64,000 nucleotides of DNA from Pectobacterium sp. A5351 (lineage in GTDB: Bacteria; Pseudomonadota; Gammaproteobacteria; Enterobacterales; Enterobacteriaceae), in the NCBI RefSeq assembly GCF_028335745.1, contig NZ_CP116477.1, forward strand, positions 3,100,001 to 3,164,000, in the 5' to 3' direction. Shown one piece after another: positions 31,325-39,484 of the stretch. The position numbers were made by a program, and so were the translations under genes. The notes beneath the pieces are model-generated. The model was not told where the DNA came from. It saw only the letters and a program-made list of their open reading frames with translations, and ran no database searches. Each line of letters begins with the position of its first letter. The first letter of the stretch is position 1.

Positions 31325-31485
31325 ATGGATTTGACAGTTCCAAGTGGTAAATCCTTTTTGGGATGCGGCACCGGAAACGTTTTTCCGGTAATGGGTGACC
31401 ACCATATTTGGTGGCTTCCGCCATTATGCCGTTTGCACTCACAACCTGCCGCTGCCAGCTCCTTTATCAGGTCAGTTGATTTCAT
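31303..31485 (-). CDS. hicA: HicA-family mRNA interferase toxin
   Basis: A 60-residue toxin with a double-stranded RNA-binding-like fold. The sequence MKSTDLIKELAAAGCE...KRHNGGSHQIW contains the catalytic His in GGSHQIW, followed by HPKKDLPLGTVKSIKK. The family cleaves mRNA independently of ribosomes. ATG 31485 is chosen because AGGAGG precedes it at ideal spacing; the upstream frame extension has no support. First gene of the pair, toxin before antitoxin, the usual HicAB order. Confidence 0.93.
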   Translation of the reverse strand: MKSTDLIKELAAAGCECKRHNGGSHQIWWSPITGKTFPVPHPKKDLPLGTVKSIKKMAGI

Positions 31486-31671
31486 ATATCCTCCTAACCT
31501 GATTTTATTATACACACCAATACACACCCATCAATATTTTACATGCAGGGAAAATCGATAACGAATGATCAGCCAAACACTGAGGCTTCAGTGCCCTTAG
31601 GATTGGTATACCTTGTATTGTTCCGCATCTAGCGTTTAGCATAGTTATTCCCACATCAGGAGACGGAATCA

Positions 31672-32490
31672 ATGGGGCAACTGCTGCGTAGAATCGCGAC
31701 TTTTCTTGGCTTTATTTCACCGCTGGCTTATGCCTACCCGGCGATAGACGTTCAGCTTACCAATGAACGACAGCTGCATCTGGTCGGCAGTATTCATATG
31801 GGCAGTCAGGATATGGCACCGCTACCCGATACGCTGCTGCAACAGCTCCGTCAGGCAACCGCCCTCATCGTCGAAGCCGATATCTCTGATGCGCATTCCC
31901 CCTTCGGCCATAATGATGCCGAGCCGCCGCTCGTGCAGCGCCTCAGCCCAGACAGCTACCGCCAGTTGCAAAAAATCTGCGAATCGCTCTCTTTCGATGA
32001 GAGCAATATCGATACGCTGCCAGCCTGGCAGGCCGCGCTGATGCTGCAAGCAAGGCAGGCGCAGTTGCTGGGCTTACGCCCCGACTATGGCATCGATTAT
32101 CAGTTAATTAACGCGGCGAAATCTCACGGTATTCAGGTTATCGAACTAGAAGGGCAGCAGACGCAGGTTGAGTTGTTACAGCAACTGCCACAGGGTGGTT
32201 TGCTGCTGTTGGAGGATACCATTAAGCACTGGCACACCAATGCTCGCTTGTTACAAACGATGGTCGGCTGGTGGCTAGACAGCAGGCCCGGCCAATATAA
32301 GCCGGATATCCCCGCGACATTCAGCAATGAAATGACCGACCTGCTGATGGGTCAGCGTAACCGCCGCTGGCAACAGCAACTTCAGGCGCTACCACCCGGA
32401 CACTACGTTGTTGCCGTCGGCGCTCTGCATCTGTATGGCGATGAAAATTTACCCATGTTGCTTAAAAACGGTCATTCAGCAACCCCGTAA
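31672..32490 (+). CDS. ybaP: TraB/GumN family protein YbaP
   Basis: A 272-residue protein with an N-terminal signal sequence ([16 protein letters not shown]). The TraB/GumN-type domain has [13 protein letters not shown] near residue 36, the acidic motif LIVEADIS and the C-terminal [15 protein letters not shown]. The two GxxH-type motifs resemble the metal-binding sites of the Tiki/TraB protease-like superfamily, but the E. coli function is unknown. AGGAG precedes the ATG. It neighbours ybaK and copA, as in E. coli. Confidence 0.9.
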   Translation: MGQLLRRIATFLGFISPLAYAYPAIDVQLTNERQLHLVGSIHMGSQDMAPLPDTLLQQLRQATALIVEADISDAHSPFGHNDAEPPLVQRLSPDSYRQLQKICESLSFDESNIDTLPAWQAALMLQARQAQLLGLRPDYGIDYQLINAAKSHGIQVIELEGQQTQVELLQQLPQGGLLLLEDTIKHWHTNARLLQTMVGWWLDSRPGQYKPDIPATFSNEMTDLLMGQRNRRWQQQLQALPPGHYVVAVGALHLYGDENLPMLLKNGHSATP

Positions 32491-32560
32491 AAGAACACAT
32501 TATGACGCACAACCGCGTCTGCAAGATAAAACCTGTTCAAGGGTTAAGGACAGTAAAATC

Positions 32561-33040
32561 ATGACACCCGCAGTCAATCTGCTCGAAAAGAATAAGATCG
32601 CCTTTACGCTGCACAGCTACCACCACGACAGTGACGAAACCAATTTTGGCGAGGAAGCGGCCAGAAAGCTGGGACTGAATAAAGAACAGGTTTATAAAAC
32701 GCTGCTCGTTTCTCTGAATGGTGATGCGAAAAACCTCGCCGTAGCCGTCACGCCCGTCGCCGGAATGCTAGATCTCAAGAAAGTCGCTCGCGCGCTATCG
32801 GCCAAAAAAGCCGATATGGCCGATCCGGTCATCGCCCAGCGTGTAACCGGTTATCTGGTTGGGGGAATCAGCCCGCTTGGGCAAAAAAAACTGCTGCCGA
32901 CCGTGATTGATGAACCAGCACGCCAGTTCGACACCATTTTCATTTCCGGCGGTAAACGCGGGTTGGATATTGAACTATCGGCAGACGATCTGGCGCGACT
33001 GCTGCGCGCCACCTTTGCCGATATCGCCAAGCATGATTAA
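32561..33040 (+). CDS. ybaK: Cys-tRNA(Pro)/Cys-tRNA(Cys) deacylase YbaK
   Basis: Trans-editing enzyme that hydrolyses Cys-tRNA(Pro) made in error by prolyl-tRNA synthetase. It is 159 residues from ATG 32561 (TAAGGA upstream), the E. coli length. Family features include [20 protein letters not shown] with the conserved Lys, [25 protein letters not shown] and [14 protein letters not shown]. The open frame extends upstream to 32408 but overlaps ybaP and is not conserved-looking. Confidence 0.93.
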   Translation: MTPAVNLLEKNKIAFTLHSYHHDSDETNFGEEAARKLGLNKEQVYKTLLVSLNGDAKNLAVAVTPVAGMLDLKKVARALSAKKADMADPVIAQRVTGYLVGGISPLGQKKLLPTVIDEPARQFDTIFISGGKRGLDIELSADDLARLLRATFADIAKHD

Positions 33041-33451
33041 TACTCGCGATTAAATGAGCATAGCCTGCCTGACGATGTAGCATCAAAACGAAGCAGATAG
33101 CAGAGGACTCCACGGCCAGTGTGTCCCCTGCTACCGCTTCATATATTCGTCATACTTCAAGTTTCATATGCGTTGGCTGCGTTACTCGGCACACTGACAT
33201 GCCCCCGCCTCGTTGGGGCCGCTGTAAGCAGCGTTCAAATTTGCCTCTGGCGGATTTGTCAGTCACCCAACTCACTGACTTGAGTAAGCTTATCGGGATG
33301 ACATGAGAGACATCCTATCTCTCACCGAAGGACAGCCTTTGGTTGAGAAAATTCGTTTCCTTGCCGCGTTACGATGCTCATTGATGAACATCGCCCTAAA
33401 GGGCTAACGCTTCGCGTTATTCAAAACGAAGCACAGATAAGAGGAATAGTG
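33041..33451. other. Gap between convergent ybaK and yjiA
   Basis: Besides the ERIC-like element, the gap holds two similar short stretches, CAAAACGAAGCAGATAGCAG near 33087 and CAAAACGAAGCACAGATAAG near 33423. Small hairpins such as GCCCTAAAGGGC are also present. No gene is supported. Confidence 0.5.
33141..33299 (-). repeat. Truncated, insertion-bearing ERIC-like element
   Basis: In reverse orientation the left part (CGTCATACTTCAAG...GCGTTGGCTGCG) and the core (TCAGTCACCCAACTCACTGA...GTAAGCTT) match ERIC. They are separated by about 75 bp of extra sequence, and the final third of the element is missing. ERICs with internal insertions are known in Yersinia and relatives. Confidence 0.6.
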
Positions 33452-34429
33452 CTATGCCGTCAGGCGAGCGAAAGCGTCACGGATTTCCTGTTCAGGTAAG
33501 TCCACACCAATAAACACCAGCACGCTCTTTCTTTCTTCATTCGGCTGCCATTCTCTGTCCCAGTCGGCGCTGTACAAACGCTGAACGCCCTGGAACAGCA
33601 AACGGCGATCGTCACCGTTAATAGCCAGAATGCCTTTATAACGCAGTAGATTATCGGAGAATTGCAGTAGCAGGTTTTCCATCACATCGGAAACGGACTG
33701 AAGCTCAACCGCCTTATCGAGATACACAACGATTGATTGCACGTTATTCTGCGCAGGGGCAACAAAGCGGAATACAGGCGTTTTCACGTCCAGTTTGTCA
33801 CTGAGCACATTATCGCCGAGAACAAAGCCATCGATGTTAAACAACACGCTCAGATCGATATCGCCGTGTACTACGGGATAGATCGGTGCTCGCGCATTAA
33901 TGCGCTGAAGACGCGGTAGCAGCGTGTCGTCTTCATTTGCCACATCGGTTTTAGTTAGCAGTATGCGGTCGGCATAGCCAATCTGCGACTGCGCGATAGT
34001 GAACTGATCGAGCTGCTGTTGCGCGTGTACCGCATCCACCAGCGTGATGATGCCATCCAGAACAAAACGCTCGCAGATAACCTCATGAGAGAAGAAAGTC
34101 TGCGCTACCGGCCCGGGATCGGCCATACCGGTGCATTCAATAATGACGTGATCAAAATCCAGCGTACCGTTATCTACGCCATCAATCAGATCGAGCAGCG
34201 CATCGGCCAACGCATTGGACTGCGTGCAGCAGATGCAGCCGTTGCTCAGTGTCGTAATTTGGCTGGCGCGTTCGCCGATTAACGTATTATCAATCGGCAC
34301 TTCGCCGAATTCATTTTCAATCACGGCGATTTTATAGCCGTGATCGGCATTCAGGATATGTCGTAATAAGGTGGTTTTTCCCGCGCCGAGAAAACCGGTC
34401 AGAATAGTGACATAAAGTGGTTGAGTCAT
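33452..34429 (-). CDS. yjiA: COG0523-family GTPase YjiA
   Basis: CobW/UreG-type metal-binding GTPase of 325 residues from ATG 34429. The P-loop is TGFLGAGKTTLLRHIL, the conserved zinc-site motif is GCICCTQ, the ECTGMADPGP motif follows and the nucleotide-specificity motif is LLTKTDVA. A C-terminal CobW_C domain contains LFQGVQRLYSADWDR. Family members are metal-insertion or metal-delivery chaperones; the client of YjiA is not known. It follows yjiX and btsT in a conserved trio. Confidence 0.93.
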   Translation of the reverse strand: MTQPLYVTILTGFLGAGKTTLLRHILNADHGYKIAVIENEFGEVPIDNTLIGERASQITTLSNGCICCTQSNALADALLDLIDGVDNGTLDFDHVIIECTGMADPGPVAQTFFSHEVICERFVLDGIITLVDAVHAQQQLDQFTIAQSQIGYADRILLTKTDVANEDDTLLPRLQRINARAPIYPVVHGDIDLSVLFNIDGFVLGDNVLSDKLDVKTPVFRFVAPAQNNVQSIVVYLDKAVELQSVSDVMENLLLQFSDNLLRYKGILAINGDDRRLLFQGVQRLYSADWDREWQPNEERKSVLVFIGVDLPEQEIRDAFARLTA

Positions 34430-34445
34430 AACAGGTTCCAAATCG

Positions 34446-34649
34446 TTAACAGCAGCGCATCCCGCCTTTGCCATCTCCGCCGTAACGCGCCTGCTGGCGT
34501 TCGCGGAAAAATTCTTCGTACGTCATCACAGGTTTATCCGGGTGGTTGGTCTGCATATGCTGCACATAGGTGTCATAGTCTGGCATACCGACCAGCATAC
34601 GCGCCGCCTGGCCCAAATATTTTCCTGCTTTTCCCAGATTGCCAAACAT
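34446..34649 (-). CDS. yjiX: YbdD/YjiX family protein
   Basis: A 67-residue soluble protein, the constant small partner of CstA-type transporters. The sequence [20 protein letters not shown]...[20 protein letters not shown] ending GKGGMRCC is almost identical to E. coli YjiX. The inner ATG at 34649 is preferred over 34652 because GGAGG then has 5-nt spacing. It lies between btsT and yjiA. Function unknown, possibly in transporter activity. Confidence 0.92.
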   Translation of the reverse strand: MFGNLGKAGKYLGQAARMLVGMPDYDTYVQHMQTNHPDKPVMTYEEFFRERQQARYGGDGKGGMRCC

Positions 34650-34690
34650 CATTACCTCCAGACCATCGCCTGCGATAGCGGCTAGATAAA

Positions 34691-34727
34691 AAATACCCTG
34701 TATAACGTTATACATTATACAGGGTAT
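34691..34727 (-). terminator. 12-bp perfect inverted repeat between btsT and yjiX
   Basis: ATACCCTGTATA (34693-34704) and TATACAGGGTAT (34716-34727) pair perfectly. Read leftward the stem is followed by a T-run, as in an AT-rich intrinsic terminator. A second, overlapping palindrome TGTATAACGTTATACA offers an alternative fold. It probably lowers expression of yjiX-yjiA relative to btsT. Confidence 0.6.
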
Positions 34728-34792
34728 CTGTACCCGTCATCTTTCACATTCAGCCTTGCTAGCTGTCTCGCAAAATCTGACGGGCGAGTGAC

Positions 34793-36946
34793 TTAGTGGC
34801 CGGAAGAGACTTTCACGCCACCTTCAGGAACCGGCACATACGGCGTTTCCTGATCGGTACGTTCAGCCACTTTACGGGCGGCCAGTGCCTCTTTAATACC
34901 ATACGCAATAATGCTGTACACCACGATCAGGAACAGAATGCTCAGACCGGCGTTGGTATAGTTGTTGGTCACGATATGGTTCATGTTCGCAATCTGCTGC
35001 GCGCTCAGGTCAGCACCGCCTTCCGCAATTTTGCCCTTGAACATGTTCGCCATATAGAAGAAGCCTTCCAACTGCGGGTTGTCGCTGAACAGTTTCAGAC
35101 CCAGCGCCCAGGTCGTACAGATCAGCAGCCAAATCGCCGGAAGCAGCGTTACCCAGATGTACTGTGTCCGTTTCATCTTAATCAGAATCACCGTACCCAG
35201 AATCAGCGCGACGGCAGCCAGCATCTGGTTAGAGATACCGAACAACGGCCACAGGCTCTTCACGCCGCCCAGCGGATCGACCACGCCTTGATACAGCAGG
35301 TAACCCCACAGGCCGACGCAGCCCGCCGTACCGATGATGCCTGCAATCAGAGAGTCGGTTTTCTTCAGGAACGGAACGAAGTTACCCAACAGATCCTGCA
35401 ACATGAAGCGGCCAGCACGTGTGCCTGCATCCAGCGCAGTCAGGATGAACAGCGCTTCAAACAGAATACCGAAGTGATACCAGAAGCCCATGTCGGCACC
35501 AGGAATGATCTGGTGGAACACGTGTGCGATACCAACAGCCAGCGTTGGTGCGCCACCAGCACGGTTCAGAACAGAAGGTTCACCGATATCTTTCGCCGTT
35601 TGCAGAATCTGCTCTGGAGAAATGACGAAGCCCCAGGAGCTAACGGTCGCCGCCGCGTGGGCGGAGACATCCTGCAACTGCGCCAAGATCATCGGCGCAT
35701 CCGCCGTGCCCAGTCGGTGCAGATCCGGCATCGTAATACCCAGCGCCGCTGGCGGGGTGTTCATCGCGAAGTACAGACCGGGTTCGATAATCGATGCCGC
35801 AACCAGCGCCATCACCGCAACGAAAGATTCCATCAGCATGGCACCGTAGCCGATGAAACGCGCATCGTTTTCGTTAGCCAGCAGTTTCGGTGTGGTACCG
35901 GACGCAATCAGCGCGTGGAAACCAGATACAGCGCCACAGGCGATAGTAATAAACAGGAACGGGAACAGCGTACCTTTCCAGACCGGGCCAGTGCCATCCA
36001 CAAACTGCGTTACCGCTGGCATTTTCAGATCCGGGTTCAGGATCACGATACCAATCGCCAGACCGACGATGACACCGATTTTCAGGAAGGTTGCCAGATA
36101 GTCACGCGGAGCCAGAATCAACCATACCGGCAGCAGCGCAGACACGAAAGCATAGCCAATCAGCGTATAGGTAATCGTCGTATCTTTGAAGGTCAGCGCC
36201 GGGCCCCAGTACGGGTCATGTGCAACCACGCCGCCGAACCAGATCGCCAAGACCAGCAGCACGATACCCATCACTGAGACTTCACCGACTTTACCCGGAC
36301 GGATAAAGCGCATGTAAATGCCCATAAACAGCGCGATCGGCACCGTTGAACAAACGGTAAAGACGCCCCATGGACTTTCTGCCAGTGCTTTCACCACAAT
36401 CAGCGCCAGTACGGCAAGAATAATGATCATGATCAGGAAGCAGCCGAACAGCGCAATCGTACCCGGTACAGGGCCCAGTTCTTTCTTAACGATTTCGCCT
36501 AGCGACGCACCATTGCGGCGGGTTGAAATAAACAGAACCATGAAGTCCTGTACTGCACCTGCCAGCACTACCCCGGCCAGCAGCCATAAGGTGCCCGGCA
36601 AGTAACCGACCTGCGCGGCCAGTACCGGCCCAACCAGCGGGCCTGCACCAGCGATAGCGGCAAAGTGGTGCCCGAACAGGACGTTACGGTTCGTCGGCAC
36701 ATAGTTAAGACCGTCGTTATTAACAACGGCAGGAGTTGCTCTGGTCGGATCCAACTTCATGACTTTCTGTGCGATATACAGGCTGTAGTATCGATAGGCC
36801 ACGAGGTAAACGGCGACAGAAGCAACAATAATCCATAATGCACTGACATGCTCACCGCGACGTAGTGCGACTACGCCGAGGCAGGCAGCCCCGATGATTC
36901 CAAGAATCATCCAGGGGATGTGTTTAAGAATGGAACTGCTCTTCAT
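34793..36946 (-). CDS. btsT: Pyruvate/proton symporter BtsT (CstA family)
   Basis: Inner-membrane carbon-starvation-family transporter of 717 residues with many hydrophobic segments. Near-identical blocks to E. coli BtsT (YjiY) include ALRRGEHVSALWI, NYVPTNRNVLFGHHFAAIAG, AGPLVGPVLAAQ, QDFMVLFISTRRNGASLGE and GAVSGFHALIASGTTPKLL. It ends ETPYVPVPEGGVKVSSGH, as BtsT does, which separates it from CstA. In E. coli it is induced by the pyruvate-sensing BtsSR system; no btsSR is in this window. It heads the operon with yjiX and yjiA. Confidence 0.95.
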   Translation of the reverse strand: MKSSSILKHIPWMILGIIGAACLGVVALRRGEHVSALWIIVASVAVYLVAYRYYSLYIAQKVMKLDPTRATPAVVNNDGLNYVPTNRNVLFGHHFAAIAGAGPLVGPVLAAQVGYLPGTLWLLAGVVLAGAVQDFMVLFISTRRNGASLGEIVKKELGPVPGTIALFGCFLIMIIILAVLALIVVKALAESPWGVFTVCSTVPIALFMGIYMRFIRPGKVGEVSVMGIVLLVLAIWFGGVVAHDPYWGPALTFKDTTITYTLIGYAFVSALLPVWLILAPRDYLATFLKIGVIVGLAIGIVILNPDLKMPAVTQFVDGTGPVWKGTLFPFLFITIACGAVSGFHALIASGTTPKLLANENDARFIGYGAMLMESFVAVMALVAASIIEPGLYFAMNTPPAALGITMPDLHRLGTADAPMILAQLQDVSAHAAATVSSWGFVISPEQILQTAKDIGEPSVLNRAGGAPTLAVGIAHVFHQIIPGADMGFWYHFGILFEALFILTALDAGTRAGRFMLQDLLGNFVPFLKKTDSLIAGIIGTAGCVGLWGYLLYQGVVDPLGGVKSLWPLFGISNQMLAAVALILGTVILIKMKRTQYIWVTLLPAIWLLICTTWALGLKLFSDNPQLEGFFYMANMFKGKIAEGGADLSAQQIANMNHIVTNNYTNAGLSILFLIVVYSIIAYGIKEALAARKVAERTDQETPYVPVPEGGVKVSSGH

Positions 36947-37192
36947 AAGACATCCTTCAATTAAAAATTACGATCGTTTGATTTTGTTAGCTGTGGAAAA
37001 AGAAACCCTGGTAAGACGTTGCGCGATAACGCTTGCCATCGCGTGTTTCGGATAAAGGAAAATCGTGGCGGCACATTACGCCATCGCGTACGCGCGTGAG
37101 GCAGGTATTTGGGTAGGCGGCAGAATAGCGAGTTAAGCGGTTAGAATGACGCGGTAAGTGGCAAGGGATAAATGGGGCGGTATAAAAAGAAA

Positions 37193-37213
37193 AGGCCGCG
37201 AACTTCGCGGCCA
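37193..37213 (-). terminator. Rho-independent terminator of the tail-fibre-like gene
   Basis: GGCCGCG-AACTT-CGCGGCC stem with TTTTCTTTTT following when read leftward, 27 bp after the stop codon of the tail-fibre-like gene. Confidence 0.85.
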
Positions 37214-37238
37214 GTTGCACATTGAATGTGGTGAACGA

Positions 37239-39251
37239 TTACGGAACCTGATACGCCAGTTTGTAATTGCCTGCCGTTACGGTGCGGAATGTCACGCTGT
37301 CGGTGCGCCAGCGGATCTCCACTTCTGCGGGAGACTGCACTTTCCAACTCGACGCATCGTTAATGTTCAGCACTAGTCGGTCAATGGTCGCGACATCTGC
37401 CGCCGGATCGGTAATATCAAGCGCGAACGCAAAGGCAAGCGAGTCCGGCACACCGTTGTTTGTGGAAAACAGTTGCGTCCACTGGGCCGCCGTAATAGCG
37501 CCAAGCTCTGCAGGCGTCATACCGTCGGCGATCAGTTTCGTTGCGCCCGCCGTATCGGCTGACAGCGCCCCCACATCAACCCACGCTCCGCTCCGCAAGA
37601 CATGCCAGTTCACTAAATCCCGCGTGACAGCGACACGCACTTTGCCGTTGCCTGCCTGTGTGGCTGTGAGCGTTGCGGCATTGATTTTTGACCATACTGC
37701 GGACATCAGTGATTTTTGAATGGCTATTTGCGTGTAAGGAATATACGACGACAATAAATCAATTTGAGCATTGCCAACAACCTTGATTGGCAGCATGTCA
37801 GAAATTGATGCATTCGATATCCAGCCCGAATTAGTGAAACCACTATCGAAATCAGCGGTGGAAATTTCAGTCAAGACGCCATTATTCGCAGAATACCACT
37901 TATCCTTACTGCTAATTAAAAACTTTTCAGGCTGAAATAAGTTAAATTTCTTCAATGTTAAATAGTTATTATTATTACAACCAGCAGTAACAAATAACCG
38001 GAAACTTTTATATGTTCCAGGAGATGGCAAGCTATAGCTACGAACGGCGCCCAGCGTGTTATTGATGTCATCATTTACAACATGCAAATTATCCCAGGTA
38101 TTGCCACCATCATTAGATCCCTGAAAAATCCAGTTCTTTGGTCCATTATTGTAAATGACCGTTCTGTTAGCAAAGCTATAACTGGAAATTTTCGTCGGGG
38201 TTGGTAGATCAACCCTAATCCAGTGAGGACTGGCGACAGTCGCAGCATTTAATCCTCCCCAAGAATCATATTCATTGCTAGATAAGTTATTGTTATCATC
38301 AAATGCAAAATAAGGTAAGAACTGAGGCCTGGACATATCACTAGCACTAATGACATACCCAACGGGATTTGTGTTCGATGTCATTTTGGGAACAACAGAT
38401 TTTTTAACAACAGAAATATTAATAAATTTTCCATCTGCTCGAACTGGCGCAGAGTAGATGTTTCCATCCTTACTAAGCGTAAACTCTTCACCAGAAAATT
38501 CATGCATTTTACCATCAAAAATAACATCACTTGTCGCGTTATAATTAGGCTCACTCGATGCATTAAAGTCATCAACCACATAAGTCTGATTCGCCGCACC
38601 CGCTTCTTCTTTCAGCGCATACGCCGCGAGGTTAAATGTATTTTGTGGGCTAATGCTGAACGCGTGATTCTGCCCCGCCGTTACGCCCTGACGATCGGCA
38701 ACGATATAGCCCGAACCGCCTGCGCCCGTCCCCCCCACCGCGCTAATTACCGTTTTCTCATTCACCGGGTTATAACTCAGCGTTACACCTGCCCCAGCCT
38801 CCAGCGAGGAATGAATAAGCTGCTTCGTTTTTGGCGTGTAGTCAGTGATTTCCGCCGTGGTATGAGTATGCCCGATGGCTGCAACGCCCATTTGTGCCGG
38901 CGTAGGTGAAATATCACCACTACCCAGCAGCGATTGACCAAAGACAGTGCGGATAGTGGTACCAGAGAGTAATGCGTCCTGCTTTGCATTCCAGACCGCC
39001 TTTTCATCCGGCGAGGCAAATTGCCTGGTGGCAGTTTCAGTAATTTGATCGGCCGTATAGTCCCCAGCTTGTGCGGTTACGATGCCGGTACGCCCGAATA
39101 CAGAAGCAACACCGGAGACGCCGGGTTCTTGACCGCCGCCATTATCTGAATGGCAGCAGGTATAGGGATTAACCTGAATAGGAGGATGAACGATACATGT
39201 TGATTTACCTGTGCTGTCACAAACATTGATTTCAATATTAATGTCTTTCAT
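37239..39251 (-). CDS. Orphan phage tail-fibre-like protein with F5/8 type C (discoidin) domain
   Basis: About 670 residues from ATG 39251 (MKDINIEINVCDSTGKS); a start at 39293 is possible but has no ribosome-binding site. There is no signal peptide or membrane segment. An N-terminal Cys-containing part leads to a phage tail-fibre-like segment (SVFGRTGIVTAQAGDYTADQ; FASPDEKAVWNAKQ; GHTHTTAEITDYTPKT). A discoidin-like domain follows (PHWIRVDLPTPTKISSYSFA...WIFQGSNDGGNTWDNLHVV...YKSFRLFV). The C-terminus resembles phage fibre/neck proteins (VTRDLVNWHVLRSGAWVDVG). The discoidin part is visibly AT-rich compared with both ends. It stands alone between btsT and ushA with no phage genes. Role unknown; domain calls are by eye. 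Confidence 0.7.
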   Translation of the reverse strand: MKDINIEINVCDSTGKSTCIVHPPIQVNPYTCCHSDNGGGQEPGVSGVASVFGRTGIVTAQAGDYTADQITETATRQFASPDEKAVWNAKQDALLSGTTIRTVFGQSLLGSGDISPTPAQMGVAAIGHTHTTAEITDYTPKTKQLIHSSLEAGAGVTLSYNPVNEKTVISAVGGTGAGGSGYIVADRQGVTAGQNHAFSISPQNTFNLAAYALKEEAGAANQTYVVDDFNASSEPNYNATSDVIFDGKMHEFSGEEFTLSKDGNIYSAPVRADGKFINISVVKKSVVPKMTSNTNPVGYVISASDMSRPQFLPYFAFDDNNNLSSNEYDSWGGLNAATVASPHWIRVDLPTPTKISSYSFANRTVIYNNGPKNWIFQGSNDGGNTWDNLHVVNDDINNTLGAVRSYSLPSPGTYKSFRLFVTAGCNNNNYLTLKKFNLFQPEKFLISSKDKWYSANNGVLTEISTADFDSGFTNSGWISNASISDMLPIKVVGNAQIDLLSSYIPYTQIAIQKSLMSAVWSKINAATLTATQAGNGKVRVAVTRDLVNWHVLRSGAWVDVGALSADTAGATKLIADGMTPAELGAITAAQWTQLFSTNNGVPDSLAFAFALDITDPAADVATIDRLVLNINDASSWKVQSPAEVEIRWRTDSVTFRTVTAGNYKLAYQVP

Positions 39252-39432
39252 GGTGCTGATGACTCCGTTAATAAAAGGCACAGGGAGTATCATTCATTAG
39301 GCAGGGGCATGATTTTAAAGCACTTTACTAAGCGCCAGATGATTTAATAAATGAAATCAGCAAATTAGATTCAATTCATTTTTGTAATGCGCGGCTTACA
39401 TGCAGCACAGCCTTTAAGAGCTCACACAGAAA

Positions 39433-39475
39433 AAATGGCGGTTTCAGTCATCAGCAAAGAGACAAAAACCGCCAT
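39433..39475 (-). terminator. Terminator of ushA
   Basis: ATGGCGGTTT (39435-39444) and AAACCGCCAT (39466-39475) pair perfectly around a 21-nt loop. A T-run follows on the minus strand, 10 bp after the ushA stop. Confidence 0.75.
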
Positions 39476-39484
39476 GATTATTAG

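Noticed and set aside
34796-36277. 493-codon open frame antisense to btsT
   Set aside because: It runs opposite a near-perfect btsT homologue and its translation is Arg/Gln/His/Asn-rich with no family features; it reflects codon bias of btsT.
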